A stretch of 64,000 nt of DNA from Shinella zoogloeoides (GCF_003574625.1 NZ_QNUJ01000003.1:434001-498000), one strand, 5' to 3'. Counted from the first letter of the stretch, positions 16,016 to 26,723 are shown. Notes: generated by a model not told the origin, from the sequence alone. Numbers and translations are program-made.

Positions 16016-16891
16016 ATGCGCTATGTACAACTGCGCGCCTTTCACAATGTGGCGATCCATGGCGGTTTTTCGCGCGCCGCCGAGGCGCTGTTCCTCACCC
16101 AGCCCGCGGTGTCGGACCAGGTGCGCAAGCTGGAGGAGGAATACGATGTCCTGCTCTTCAACCGCAACAAGAAGCAGGTGACGCTGACCCAGGCGGGCCA
16201 TCATCTTCTCGAGGTCACCCGCCGCATGTTCGACGTCGAGCAGCAGGCGCTCGACCTCCTGTCGGAATCGCGGGCCCTGCGCGCTGGAAAGCTGCGCATC
16301 GTCGCCGACGCCGCCCATCACCTCCTGCACATCCTCGCCGCCTTCCGCCGCGCCTATCCTTCCGTGCAGGTCTCGATCGACGCCGGCAATACGGAAACGG
16401 TGATCACCAGCCTGCATGCCTACGAGGCCGATATCGGCGTGCTCGGCGAGGTGCCGCAATCCAGCGATTTCGATATCCTGAAGCTGAACTCGACGCCGAT
16501 CATTGCCTTCACCAGCCGCGACTATCCGCTGGGCGACGCAAGGCGGCTCTCGTTCTCCGAGCTTGCAAAGCATCCCCTCGTCATGCGCGAGCGGGGCTCG
16601 AAGACCCGCCAGAAGCTGGAGATGATGGCGGCGCAATGCGGCGTGCCGCTCGTCCCGCTCATCGAGGCGGAAGGGCGCGAGGCCGTGCGGGAGATCGTGG
16701 CGGCCGGCGGCGGCGTCGGCTTCGTCTCCTCGGCGGAATTCGGGCAGGACAACCGCCTCATCCCGATCGAGATCGACGCGCCCGAGATGCGGATGGACGA
16801 AGCGCTCATCTGCCTGCGCGAGCGCGCCAACGGCAAGCTGGTGAACGCCTTCTTCGACATCGCCCGCAAGCTGGCGGCGCCGCCGGCGTAG
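16016..16891 (+). CDS. LysR-family regulator of AEP catabolism
   Basis: 291 aa. The N-terminal HTH (FHNVAIHGGFSRAAEALFLTQPAVSDQVRKLEEEY) begins at residue 8. A type II periplasmic-binding-like effector domain follows from about residue 90. Its divergent position next to phnW matches the LysR regulators associated with AEP gene clusters, so AEP or phosphonoacetaldehyde is the likely effector. ATG 16016 fits family length; the reading frame continues far upstream but that part is antisense to phnW. Two dyads immediately precede the start, consistent with autoregulation. Confidence 0.88.
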   Translation: MRYVQLRAFHNVAIHGGFSRAAEALFLTQPAVSDQVRKLEEEYDVLLFNRNKKQVTLTQAGHHLLEVTRRMFDVEQQALDLLSESRALRAGKLRIVADAAHHLLHILAAFRRAYPSVQVSIDAGNTETVITSLHAYEADIGVLGEVPQSSDFDILKLNSTPIIAFTSRDYPLGDARRLSFSELAKHPLVMRERGSKTRQKLEMMAAQCGVPLVPLIEAEGREAVREIVAAGGGVGFVSSAEFGQDNRLIPIEIDAPEMRMDEALICLRERANGKLVNAFFDIARKLAAPPA

Positions 16892-16907
16892 CATTCGACA
16901 GACCGAA

Positions 16908-16941
16908 GCGGCGTGCGGCAGGAGAATTGCCGGCACGCCGC
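16908..16941. terminator. Long hairpin between convergent genes
   Basis: GCGGCGTGC (16908-16916) pairs with GCACGCCGC (16933-16941), and inner GGCA pairs with TGCC, giving about 13 bp in two segments. It lies between the LysR gene and the convergent binding-protein gene. No T-run is present, so terminator function is plausible but not canonical. Confidence 0.45.
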
Positions 16942-17008
16942 CCCGGATCGCAGGAAAGCCGACGCCTTGAAGTGCGGACCTCCGCCGGCTTGCCTGCGCG
17001 GGAGGCCG

Positions 17009-17986
17009 TTATTCGCTCGAACCGGCTTTCGGCAGGGCCGCCCATTCGGCGAGGAAGGCGTCGCGGCTCTTCGCCGCCTCGTCCTCATCGATCTTGAAGA
17101 CCTTGATCGAGGAAAGCTCCGGCAGCTTGACGTAGTCGGAGACCTTGATATCGGTGCGGCTCGGGCGGCGGAAGGCGACCTTCAGCAGCTCAATCTGCGA
17201 GTCCTTGGACAGCAGCGCGTCGATGGCCTTCCTGGCATCGTCGCCGGCCGGCGCGCCCTTGACGAGAGCAGAATATTCCGGGGTCGTGAAAGTGCCGGAC
17301 GACGGATAGACGATGCTGATCTCCGTCTGGCCGCCATCCACATAGCTGTAGCTGTTCGTCTCGAAGGTGATGCCGGCGGCATATTCGCCCATCGCGACGC
17401 CCTTCGGCACGGCCGAGGACGACGAGGAGACGACGAGGTTTGCGACGAGCGCCTTGTAGGTCTCCGCGTCGAGGAGCTTGGAAAGACCCCAGACGATCGT
17501 GTAGCCGGTCGAGCTATTTGCCGGATCGGGCAGGATGATGCGGCCCTTCCATGCGGGATCGGCAAGATCCTTCCAGTCGGCGGGCGCGGGCGCGCCGTCG
17601 AGCTGGTCAGTATTGACCATCACGGTCACGACATGGAGGTTCGCCGGCTGGAAATAGTCGTCGGCAACGCGCAGATCCGCGGGAACGGCGGAAAGCTCCG
17701 GCGAGGAATAGGGCTCCAGCACGTCCTTGAAGGCGCCCATCGTGTTGGCCGAGGACGACCAGAAGACATCGCCCTGCGGGGCGGCCTTTTCCGCCTCGAT
17801 GCGGCGCAGCAGCACGCCGCTGCCGCCGGTGATGATGCCCGTCGTCAGGCCGGCCTTGTCCTTGATGACGGCCTGCGCGGCTTCGACGGCCGGCACCGGA
17901 TTGGTGGTGTAGATAACCGGGTCGGCAGCTTCGGCGCCCGCGGCAAGGCCGGCGAGCAGGAGCGTGGTTGCGGCAAGTTTCTTCAT
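17009..17986 (-). CDS. Fbp/Afu-type ABC transporter, periplasmic binding protein (cassette A)
   Basis: 325 aa with a clear signal peptide (MKKLAATTLLLAGLAAGAEA). The mature protein is a type II binding fold (DPVIYTTNPVPAVEAAQ; DPANSSTGYTIVWG; VYPSSGTFTTPEY). The ligand-loop regions are rich in serine and threonine (VVSSSSSAVP), suggesting a phosphate-bearing or anionic ligand. The adjacent tyrosine pair of ferric-iron FbpA is missing. The start at 17986 has AGAGGAAC upstream. It is the last gene of the minus-strand unit phosphatase-ATPase-permease-binding protein, an unusual position for the binding protein. Confidence 0.82.
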   Translation of the reverse strand: MKKLAATTLLLAGLAAGAEAADPVIYTTNPVPAVEAAQAVIKDKAGLTTGIITGGSGVLLRRIEAEKAAPQGDVFWSSSANTMGAFKDVLEPYSSPELSAVPADLRVADDYFQPANLHVVTVMVNTDQLDGAPAPADWKDLADPAWKGRIILPDPANSSTGYTIVWGLSKLLDAETYKALVANLVVSSSSSAVPKGVAMGEYAAGITFETNSYSYVDGGQTEISIVYPSSGTFTTPEYSALVKGAPAGDDARKAIDALLSKDSQIELLKVAFRRPSRTDIKVSDYVKLPELSSIKVFKIDEDEAAKSRDAFLAEWAALPKAGSSE

Positions 17987-18018
17987 GGCAGTTCCTCTCT
18001 TTCTTCTGGTTCTGGGCT

Positions 18019-19655
18019 TCATTTCGAGGCGAACAGGTCGACCTTGAACAGGGTGGTGGCGACGACGACCGGCACGAGGATCACGGCGACGAGCACCAGG
18101 CCATAGGCCGAGGCATAGGCCATGAGGCCGGAATCGATGAGCCGGAAGATCTGGATCGGCAGGGTCTCGCGGCCGCCGGAATAGACGAGCAGCGAGGCGG
18201 AAAGCTCCGAGACCGTCGTCGTCCAGGTCAGGATCGCGGCCGAGGCGACGGCCGGCAGCATCATCGGCAGCACGACGCGCAGGAAGGTGCGGAACGGCGG
18301 CGAGCCGAGGCTGATCGATGCCTCCTCGATGGAGTTGGGGATATTGTGCAGGATCGCCTGGCCGTTGCGCATGCCGAAGGGCATGCGGCGGATGACATAG
18401 GCGAGCACGATGATCGTCGACGTGCCCGTCAGCGCCAGGAAGCCGCCGTTGAACGAGGCGAGCAGGCCGACGCCGAGAACCGTGCCCGACAGCGCCAGCG
18501 GAATGGCCGAGACATAGTCGATCAGCGGCGTCATCAGGTTCGGCTTCTTGACGACGAGATAGCTGACCAGCGTCGAGAAGGCGACGGAGATGACGGTCGC
18601 GATGCCGGCATAGAGGATCGAGTTGACCAGCGGGCCGGGCGCCGTGATGAAGACGCGCGCCATGTTGTCGAGCGTCCATTCGCCCCAGCGCATGACGGGA
18701 CCGCGCGAGACCGTGAAGGCGCCGACCGCGATGGTCACGAGCGGCAGTAGCGAGATCGCGACGACGATGCCCGCCGCGCCGCTGACGAGGACGCCCTGCG
18801 CGCCCCTCAGCGGCTGCGGCCTGGCCCCTCTCCCCTGGACGATCTCGTAGCGGCCCCTCGCGATGACGCGGCGGTTGAGGAACAGCACGGCCATGACGAT
18901 CAGCACGGAGATGCTGGCGAGCGTGCTCTGCATGGTGAGGTTGCTTGCGCCCTCCGCCACGGCCGCCTGGTAGATCGCCACCGACAGCAGCCGCACGTTG
19001 TGCCCCAGGATGGTGGAGATGGCGAAATTGCCGATGACCATGGTGAAGACGAGCAGCGCGGAAGCGAGGATCGCCGGCCGGATGACCGGCAGCATGACAT
19101 GGATGCGCGAGCGGGCCGGTGCGGTGCCGAGGCTCTGGGCGGCCTCCTCCAGTTGCGCGTCGAACTTCCCGATGGCCGCCACCGTGCCGATATAGACATA
19201 GGTGTAGTAGATGAAGCTCATCGAGGTGATGAGGCCGAACCAGCCGTAGAAGCTCGGGATGAAGATGCCGTAGCCCTTCAGGAAGCGGGTGATGACGCCG
19301 TTGTTGCCGAGGATCATCAGCCAGGTCTGCGCCGTCACCACTTCCGGGATGACGAGCGTGATGAGCGGCAGCAGCGTGATGAACAGCTTGCCGCGGAAGC
19401 GATAGCGCGCCGAGACATAGGCGAGCGGCACGCCGATCAGCGTCGAGAACAGCGTGACGACGGTGGCGAGCAGCAGCGTGTTGCCGATGGCCGAAAGGCT
19501 CTGCCAGTCCTCCAGAAGCTGCAGCCAGCCCGAGCGGCCCTCGCCGACAAAGCTCGCGGTGAAGATATAGAGGAGCGGATAAAGCACGAAGACGCCGAGA
19601 AGGGCGAGCGCGAGGGCCGAAAGCCAGGGCCAGGGGGTGCGGAAAGCCGAGTGGT

Positions 19656-19659
<4 letters not shown>
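18019..19659 (-). CDS. Fbp/AEP-type ABC transporter, fused double permease (cassette A)
   Basis: 546 aa with about 12 membrane helices in two BPD_transp_1 modules. The EAA-like loops are EEAAQSLGTAPARSRIHVMLPV near residue 165 and EEASISLGSPPFRTFLRVVLPM near 455. The length equals that usual for the fused permeases annotated as putative AEP transporters, though nothing in the sequence fixes the substrate. ATG 19659 overlaps the upstream ATPase stop by 4 bp, so translation is probably coupled. A 32-bp gap separates it from the binding-protein gene. Confidence 0.86.
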
Positions 19660-20717
<1,058 letters not shown>

Positions 20718-20742
20718 GGTTTCCCCTCTTTGGTCTTTGAGC

Positions 20743-21561
20743 CTATGCGCCGGAAAGGGCGGCCGGGGCCGCCTTCAGGTCCGTGATGAGTTCGAGCGCC
20801 TGGCGGTGCACCCCGGCGTCCCCTGCCCCCAGCAACTGGCCGGAGCTTTCGAGCGTCAGCGGCGCGCCCGCCCAGTCGGTGACGATGCCGCCCGCGCCTT
20901 CCACGATCGGCCGGAAGGGCGCGAAGTCGAAGACCTTCTGGCCGCCGTCGATGGCAAGGTCCGTGCGACCGTCGGCCAGAAGGCCGTAATTGAGGCTTGC
21001 CCCGCCATAGGCGCGCGCGCCGGTCACCGCGCGCAGCCGGTCGAGCGCGGGGCGCTCGGCAGGGGCGAAATAATCCTGGTTGCTGTTGGTCATGATCGCC
21101 CGGCCGATCTCCGGGCAGGACCGCACGCGGATGGGACTGCCGTTGCGCGTCGTCTGCCGGCCCTCGGCGCCGACCCAGCGGGAATCGATGGCCGGAATGT
21201 CGATGATGCCGAGCCGCGGCACGCCCCCGACGGCAAGCGCGATCAGCGTGCCGTAATAGGGAAGGCCCGCGATGAAAGCGGTCGTGCCGTCGATGGGATC
21301 GAGCACCCACACGTAATCGCTGCCGGGACGCACCCAGTCGCGCTCCTCGCCGATGATGCCGTGGGCGGGGTAGCGGGCGGAGATCATCTCGCGAAGGCGG
21401 TCCTCGATGAGGATGTCCATGGCGGTGACGAGGCTGCGGTCCGCCTTCACCGAGACGTCGACGCGCGCCATGCCGTTTTCCCTCAGAACAGTGCGGGCGA
21501 CGTCGGCCAGCTCCACGGCGAAGGCCACATGCTGTTCTTCGATGAGGGCGGCGCTGGTCAT
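20743..21561 (-). CDS. Inositol-monophosphatase-family phosphatase (cassette A)
   Basis: 272-aa Mg-dependent phosphomonoesterase fold. Metal ligands are visible in GEERDW (first glutamate), LDPIDGTTAF and, near the C-terminus, KVFDFAPFRPIVEGAGG. That last form resembles HisN-type histidinol phosphatases more than classical WDxAAG inositol monophosphatases. As the first gene of the unit that encodes an ABC importer, it probably dephosphorylates the imported compound in the cytoplasm; the substrate is unknown. ATG 21561 was chosen by family length. A frame extension to 21828 crosses the operator region and is unlikely to be coding. Confidence 0.85.
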   Translation of the reverse strand: MTSAALIEEQHVAFAVELADVARTVLRENGMARVDVSVKADRSLVTAMDILIEDRLREMISARYPAHGIIGEERDWVRPGSDYVWVLDPIDGTTAFIAGLPYYGTLIALAVGGVPRLGIIDIPAIDSRWVGAEGRQTTRNGSPIRVRSCPEIGRAIMTNSNQDYFAPAERPALDRLRAVTGARAYGGASLNYGLLADGRTDLAIDGGQKVFDFAPFRPIVEGAGGIVTDWAGAPLTLESSGQLLGAGDAGVHRQALELITDLKAAPAALSGA

Positions 21562-21712
21562 TCTCTTTCGACACTTTCCCGGTTGTCGGACAGCCGCCAT
21601 CGTTCCCGCCTGGGACGCGGATCGACGTGCCGGGCCATGGGGTTCCGACCGATTGATGGATATGGGGCAGGCCATTTCGGCCTCTGCGATCTTCCTACAT
21701 TCAAATCGCCAA

Positions 21713-21780
21713 TGTGGCAATATGTGTTTTAGTTGGCAAAGTGAGTTTTTATGCGGCAAGCGATATGGCGCTTGTGGCAA
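21713..21780 (+). promoter_or_regulatory. Four phased TGGCAA-type repeats, candidate DeoR operator
   Basis: TGTGGCAA (21713), GTTGGCAA (21732), TGCGGCAA (21752) and TGTGGCAA (21773) start 19, 20 and 21 bp apart, close to two helical turns. They lie in the divergent region between the phosphatase/importer unit and the DeoR gene. Same-face spacing suggests cooperative binding by the adjacent DeoR protein. Confidence 0.6.
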
Positions 21781-21826
21781 AGATGGGCATCGCCTATCAA
21801 TATGTGCAGCAAGGGAGGGCTCCGGC

Positions 21827-22618
21827 ATGTGGCAGGAAGAGCGTCAACAGAAAATCCGTTCGCTGCTCGCCGCCTACGGCCAGGTGTCGATCGACCGCAT
21901 CGTCGAGGATTTCGGCGTCTCGCGCGAAACGATCCGCCGCGACCTCATGGACATGGAGGTCGCGGGCGAACTGAAGCGCGTGCGCGGCGGGGCGGTTCCC
22001 ATGGTGGCGCGCGAGGACACGACCTTCGGCGTGCGCATCACCCTGCGCCGGCAGGAGAAGCGCGCGATCTGCGCCACGGCGCTCGGCTATCTCGAAAGCG
22101 GCCAGACGATCTTCATGGATGCGGGCGCCACCACTTCCACCATGGCCGAGGCGCTGGCCGGCCCCACGGGGCTCACCAATCTCACCATCCTCACCAACTC
22201 GGTCGACGTCGCCAGCCAGCTCACGGAGCGGCCCGGCGACCTTTCGCGCGGCACCCGCGTCATCCTGCTTGCCGGCAACGTGAAGCAGGACCCGATGGAA
22301 ACCTATGGCGAGGCGACGATCAACGACATCCAGCGTTACCGCGCCGATGTCGCCCTGCTCGCCCCCTGGGGTGTCGACGCCACGATGGGCGCGATGAACT
22401 ACTTCCTGCACGGCGCCGAGATCGCCCGCGCCATGGTGCGCAATTCCGGCCGGACGATCATCCTCGCCGACCATTCCAAGGTGGGCGTCGTCAGCCGCTC
22501 GGTGTTCTGCGAGACGGGCGAGATGGCCCATCTCATCACGGATGCGAAGGCCCGCCAGAAGCCCGGCTTCGAGGCCCTCGCCGCCGCCGTGCCGGGGCTC
22601 GTCGTCGCCGGTGAATGA
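21827..22618 (+). CDS. DeoR-family transcriptional regulator (cassette A)
   Basis: 263 aa. The N-terminal HTH is QVSIDRIVEDFGVSRETIRRD. The C-terminal DeoRC domain contains MDAGATTSTMAEAL and LLAGNVKQDPMETYGE, the region that in relatives senses phosphorylated sugars. Divergent from cassette A and facing cassette B, it could act on either. AGGGAGGG lies 8 nt upstream of ATG 21827. The frame is open much further upstream, but those codons cross the repeat array and the divergent gene. Confidence 0.88.
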   Translation: MWQEERQQKIRSLLAAYGQVSIDRIVEDFGVSRETIRRDLMDMEVAGELKRVRGGAVPMVAREDTTFGVRITLRRQEKRAICATALGYLESGQTIFMDAGATTSTMAEALAGPTGLTNLTILTNSVDVASQLTERPGDLSRGTRVILLAGNVKQDPMETYGEATINDIQRYRADVALLAPWGVDATMGAMNYFLHGAEIARAMVRNSGRTIILADHSKVGVVSRSVFCETGEMAHLITDAKARQKPGFEALAAAVPGLVVAGE

Positions 22619-22659
22619 CAAGCTGTGAATCTCCGGGCCGGGTTACAGGATGAAAAAGG

Positions 22660-22695
22660 AATGTAGCTTATCTACATTTCTTTTGATAAATGTAG
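22660..22695. promoter_or_regulatory. Palindrome plus half-site upstream of cassette B
   Basis: AATGTAG-N5-CTACATT (22660-22678) is a perfect 7-bp dyad; its core TGTAG-N5-CTACA resembles the TGTARTNNNAYTACA type recognised by the RpiR-family regulator HexR. A third AATGTAG half-site lies at 22689-22695. The site is about 100-130 bp upstream of the binding-protein start. The RpiR gene at the end of this operon is the likely regulator. Confidence 0.55.
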
Positions 22696-22793
22696 ATTTC
22701 TTCACTATACCCAGGATCACGCACGGCGAGTGAGACCTGAAAGCCCCCATGGCTTTTGCAGGGGCCGTGGCGCACATCTGGAGGAAATCGAAA

Positions 22794-23813
22794 ATGAAAC
22801 GCCGTTTCGCGCTGGCTTCAGCGCTCGCAGTCCTGTGCTCGCATGTCTTCACGGCCGGTGGCGCCGCGGCAGCGGGAATGACCGTCTATTGCCCGATGTC
22901 GGAAGACGATTGCGGCGCCGTCCTGAAGGCCTTCAAGGACGATACCGGCATCGAGGCGCAGTTCGTGCGCATCGGCGCCGGCGAGATCCTCGCCCGCATC
23001 CGGGCGGAAAAGGCCAATCCGCAGGCGGGCCTCTGGCTCGCGGGCGCTGCCGACAACTTCATCCAGGCCGCGTCCGAAGACCTGCTCGCCCCGCACAAGG
23101 CCGCCGGCATCGACAAGGTCGACCCGCGCTACACAGACAAGGAAGGCCGCTGGACGCCGATCTCGCTGTCGCCAATCGTCTTCGCCTACAGCCAGCAGGT
23201 TCTCGACGAGATCGGCGCCAAGCCGCCGACGAGCTGGAAGTCCTTCGCCGATCCGGTCTTCAAGGACAGCGTCGCCCTCGCCCACCCGGCATCCTCGGGC
23301 ACGGCCTATGTCGCGCTCGCCTCCATGGTCCAGCTCGACGGCGAGGAGCCGGCTTTCGAGCTGATGAAGGAGATCGACAAGAACGTGGTGCAATATACCC
23401 GTTCGGGCGTCGCCCCCTCGCGCATGGTCGCCAACAACGAGATCGCGCTCGCCATGGCCTATACGCAGGACATCGAAGCGGCGCTCGCGCAGGGCTATCC
23501 GGTCGGCTACTCCTTCCCCGAGGAAGGCACCGGCTTCGAGGTGAACGCCGCCGCCGCCATCGCCAATGCGCCGGAAGAACAGGCCAGGGACGCCGCCGCC
23601 TTCCTCGACTGGATCCTGACCGAAAAGGGCCAGGCCGCCATGGGCGCCACTTTCCGCGGTCCGATCGTGCCGGGCTACAAGAACCCCGAAGCCAAGATCG
23701 ACCTCTCCAACGTGAAGATGATCGACTACGACTTCACCTGGGCCGGCGAGAACCGCGCACGCCTGCTGGAGCGCTACGAGAACGACGTGCGCCACAAGGC
23801 CGACGCCAAGTAA
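22794..23813 (+). CDS. Fbp/Afu-type ABC transporter, periplasmic binding protein (cassette B)
   Basis: 339 aa with a signal peptide (MKRRFALASALAVLCSHVFT...AAAA). The mature fold is FbpA/AfuA-like: MTVYCPMSEDDCGAVLKAF, HPASSGTAYVALASM, FPEEGTGFEVNAAA. The SSGTAY loop and the lack of an adjacent tyrosine pair argue against ferric iron and for a phosphorylated or anionic organic ligand, as in the hexose-phosphate binder AfuA. GGAGG at 22781 precedes ATG 22794. It is the first gene of the operon binding protein-permease-ATPase-phosphatase-RpiR. Confidence 0.84.
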   Translation: MKRRFALASALAVLCSHVFTAGGAAAAGMTVYCPMSEDDCGAVLKAFKDDTGIEAQFVRIGAGEILARIRAEKANPQAGLWLAGAADNFIQAASEDLLAPHKAAGIDKVDPRYTDKEGRWTPISLSPIVFAYSQQVLDEIGAKPPTSWKSFADPVFKDSVALAHPASSGTAYVALASMVQLDGEEPAFELMKEIDKNVVQYTRSGVAPSRMVANNEIALAMAYTQDIEAALAQGYPVGYSFPEEGTGFEVNAAAAIANAPEEQARDAAAFLDWILTEKGQAAMGATFRGPIVPGYKNPEAKIDLSNVKMIDYDFTWAGENRARLLERYENDVRHKADAK

Positions 23814-23837
23814 GGCAGCAGGCCCCAACAGCAGGCA

Positions 23838-23874
23838 GGAGCATTCCCGGCTTTCTCCGGCTCGGGAATGCTCC
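23838..23874 (+). other. Intercistronic hairpin after the binding-protein gene
   Basis: Perfect 12-bp stem (GGAGCATTCCCG at 23838-23849, CGGGAATGCTCC at 23863-23874) with a 13-nt loop and no T-run. It sits between the binding-protein and permease genes, probably protecting the upstream message. Confidence 0.6.
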
Positions 23875-23937
23875 GCCCCTTTGTCTCATGCGATTCCGAG
23901 CGGAAGGCCGTTGCTGGAATTGCCCAAGGAGCCCCCA

Positions 23938-25620
23938 ATGACCCTCGTTTCGCAAGCGGCCCCGTCCGCAAGGGCCGGGACGTCGCCGGCATTCCTGCGC
24001 AAGATCGTCGTCGATCCGTGGCTGTTCGGCATCTTCGCCCTCGTCACGCTCTCCGTGCTGGTCTTCGCCGCGCTGCCGATCTTCGTCGTCATGAAGCAGG
24101 CCGTCGTCACCGACCGCGGGTTCGATCTCGGCGTGCTCGTCGACACGCTGTCCCAGTCCTTCGTCTGGACCTCCTTCGCCAACACGCTGATGCTCGGCGC
24201 CACCTCGGCGATCATCGCCACCGCCGCCGGCTTCCTGCTCGCCTTCACGGCGACCCGCACCACCATGCCGGGGAAAACCTTCGTGCATGGCGTGGCGCTG
24301 CTGCCGATCATCTCGCCGCCCTTCGTCATGGCGCTGGCCGTGGTCATCCTGTTCGGCCGCTCCGGCCTCATCACCCGCGAGCTGCTCGGCATCCGCAACG
24401 CCAATGTCTACGGCTTCCATAGCCTGGTGCTGATCCAGTCGCTGGCCTTCACGCCCATCGCCTATCTCAACATCCGCGGCATGCTGCAATCCATCGACAC
24501 GGCGCTGGAGGATGCCTCCGCCTCGCTCGGCGCTTCGCGCTGGACGACCTTTTCGCGCGTCACGCTGCCGCTCGTCACCCCGGCGATTCTCTCCTCGACG
24601 CTGCTCGTCTTCGTCAAGTCGGTCGAGGATTTCGGCAATCCGATGCTGATCGGCGGCAACTACAACACGCTCGCCGTCGAGGCCTATTCGCAGATGGTCG
24701 GCTATTTCAACCTGCAGGCCGGCGCGCTGCTCGCAAGCCTTATGCTGGTGCCGTCCATGACCGCCTTCCTCATCCACCGCTACTGGGTGAGCAAGCGCAG
24801 CTATGTGACCGTGACCGGCAAGCCCTCCGCCCAGACGATCCGCATCTCCGGCGGCGTGGTCGTGCCGCTGGCGCTCGGTTGCTACGCCATCGTCTTCGCC
24901 ATCCTGCTCTTCTACCTGACGGTGGTCTACGTCTCCTTCACCAAGCTGCCCGGCGTCAACAACACGCTGACGCTGGACCACTACGCCACCGTCTTCACCG
25001 CCGGCTTCCAGACGCTCACCAACTCGCTGCTGCTCGCCGGCATCGCGACCCCGGTCACCGCCGTCGCCGGCATGCTGATCGCCTATCTCCTGATCCGCAA
25101 GGCGTTTCCGGGCAGCTTCCTCTTGCGCTGGGCGACGCTGCTCTCCTTCGCCGCGCCCGGCACCATCCTCGGCATCGGCTATGTCAGCACGTTCAACGCC
25201 GCGCCGCTGCTTCTGACCGGCACCGCCTTCATCGTCGTCGCCGCGATGGTGGTGAAGAACCTGCAGGTCGGCATCGAGGCCGGTTCCAACCAGCTGCGCC
25301 AGATCGACAAGTCGATCGAGGAGGCCTCCACCATCCTCGGCGCCTCGAACACGCGCACCTTCTTCCAGGTCACGCTGCCGCTGCTGAAGCCCGCGCTGTT
25401 CACCTCGTTGTCTTACGCCCTCACCCGTTCGCTGACGACGCTGTCGGCGGTGATCTTCCTCGTCTCGGCCAACTGGACGCTGATCACCGTCACCATCCTC
25501 TCGCAGGTGGAAACGCTGAAGCTCGGCGTCGCGGCGGCCTATTGCAGCATCCTCGTCTTCGTCGTGCTCGCCATCCTGGCGGTCATGCAGCTCGTTCTCA
25601 ATTCGGCATCGAAGAGGTAA
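23938..25620 (+). CDS. Fbp/Afu-type ABC transporter, fused double permease (cassette B)
   Basis: 560-aa inner-membrane protein with two BPD_transp_1 modules. The EAA-like loops are EDASASLGASRWTTFSRVTLPL near residue 195 and EEASTILGASNTRTFFQVTLPL near 460. About 12 membrane helices are evident. AAGGAG precedes ATG 23938; the in-frame TTG at 23881 overlaps the hairpin region and is less likely. The ATPase gene begins 5 bp after its stop. Confidence 0.87.
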   Translation: MTLVSQAAPSARAGTSPAFLRKIVVDPWLFGIFALVTLSVLVFAALPIFVVMKQAVVTDRGFDLGVLVDTLSQSFVWTSFANTLMLGATSAIIATAAGFLLAFTATRTTMPGKTFVHGVALLPIISPPFVMALAVVILFGRSGLITRELLGIRNANVYGFHSLVLIQSLAFTPIAYLNIRGMLQSIDTALEDASASLGASRWTTFSRVTLPLVTPAILSSTLLVFVKSVEDFGNPMLIGGNYNTLAVEAYSQMVGYFNLQAGALLASLMLVPSMTAFLIHRYWVSKRSYVTVTGKPSAQTIRISGGVVVPLALGCYAIVFAILLFYLTVVYVSFTKLPGVNNTLTLDHYATVFTAGFQTLTNSLLLAGIATPVTAVAGMLIAYLLIRKAFPGSFLLRWATLLSFAAPGTILGIGYVSTFNAAPLLLTGTAFIVVAAMVVKNLQVGIEAGSNQLRQIDKSIEEASTILGASNTRTFFQVTLPLLKPALFTSLSYALTRSLTTLSAVIFLVSANWTLITVTILSQVETLKLGVAAAYCSILVFVVLAILAVMQLVLNSASKR

Positions 25621-25625
25621 GCCCC

Positions 25626-26723
25626 ATGTCGAAAGTCGTCTTCTCCAATATCACCAAGCGCTTTCCCGGTGCCGCCGGCGCCACCGCCGTCGACAAGCTG
25701 AACCTCACCATCGAGGAAGGCACGCTCGTCACCCTGCTCGGCCCCTCCGGCTGCGGCAAGACGACGACGCTGCGCATGCTCGCCGGCTTCGAGACGCCGT
25801 CCGACGGCACGATCACCATCGGCGGCCGCGACGTCACCAACGTACCGGTCAATGCCCGCAATGTCGGCATGGTCTTCCAGAGCTACGCCCTCTTCCCGCA
25901 CATGACGGTGCGCGAGAACGTCGAATACGGCGTGCGCCTGCTCAGCCTGCCGAAGGCCGAGATGAAGGAGCGCGTCGACACCATGCTCGAGACCATGGCG
26001 CTCGCCCAATATGCCGACCGCTCGCCCTCGCGGCTTTCCGGCGGCCAGCAGCAGCGCGTGGCGCTCGCCCGCGCCGTCGTCACCCAGCCGAAGGTGCTGC
26101 TCTTCGACGAGCCGCTCTCCAACCTCGATGCCCAGCTTCGCGAGCGCATGCGCGACGAGCTGCGCGCGATCCAGCTCCGCCTCGGCATCACCAGCCTCTA
26201 CGTCACCCACGACCAGAGCGAGGCCATGGCGATCTCCGACCGCGTGGTCGTCATGCGCAACGGCGTGATCGAGCAGGACGATTCGCCGCTCAACGTCTAT
26301 TCGCGCCCCGGCACCGGCTTCGTCGCCGAGTTCATGGGCAAGGCGAACATTCTCCACGGCAAGGTCGAGGCGGTCGATGAAGCGACGGTGCGCGTGCGCA
26401 TCGCCTCGACGGTCGCCTTCACGCTCGCCCGCGGCAACCGTGCTTTCAAGGTCGGCCAGGAGGTTCGCTGCGTGGTGCGGCCGGAGCACATCCGCGTCGA
26501 TGCCGAAGGCACGATGGAGGCGAAGGTGCGCCGCGTCGTCTTCCAGGGCGCCTATGTCGAATATCTCACCGATCTCGAAGGCCAGGAATGCGTCTTCCTC
26601 GACACGGACTATTACAAGTCCGGCGTCGCCGAGGTCGGCCAGACCCTGAAACTCTCCATCGACAGCCGGCCGGTCTGGATCCTGCCGGAAAATGAAGCAG
26701 CCGCATTGGAAAAAGCAGCATGA
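25626..26723 (+). CDS. Fbp/Afu-type ABC transporter, ATP-binding protein (cassette B)
   Basis: 365-aa ATPase. Motifs: GPSGCGKTTTLRML (Walker A), VFQSYALFPHM (Q-loop), LSGGQQQRVALARA (signature), VLLFDEPLSNLD (Walker B), VTHDQSEAMAISD (switch). A C-terminal TOBE domain (about residues 280-350) follows. ATG 25626 marks the conserved family N-terminus MSKVVFSNITKRF. Its last bases overlap the phosphatase start by 4 bp. Confidence 0.88.
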   Translation: MSKVVFSNITKRFPGAAGATAVDKLNLTIEEGTLVTLLGPSGCGKTTTLRMLAGFETPSDGTITIGGRDVTNVPVNARNVGMVFQSYALFPHMTVRENVEYGVRLLSLPKAEMKERVDTMLETMALAQYADRSPSRLSGGQQQRVALARAVVTQPKVLLFDEPLSNLDAQLRERMRDELRAIQLRLGITSLYVTHDQSEAMAISDRVVVMRNGVIEQDDSPLNVYSRPGTGFVAEFMGKANILHGKVEAVDEATVRVRIASTVAFTLARGNRAFKVGQEVRCVVRPEHIRVDAEGTMEAKVRRVVFQGAYVEYLTDLEGQECVFLDTDYYKSGVAEVGQTLKLSIDSRPVWILPENEAAALEKAA

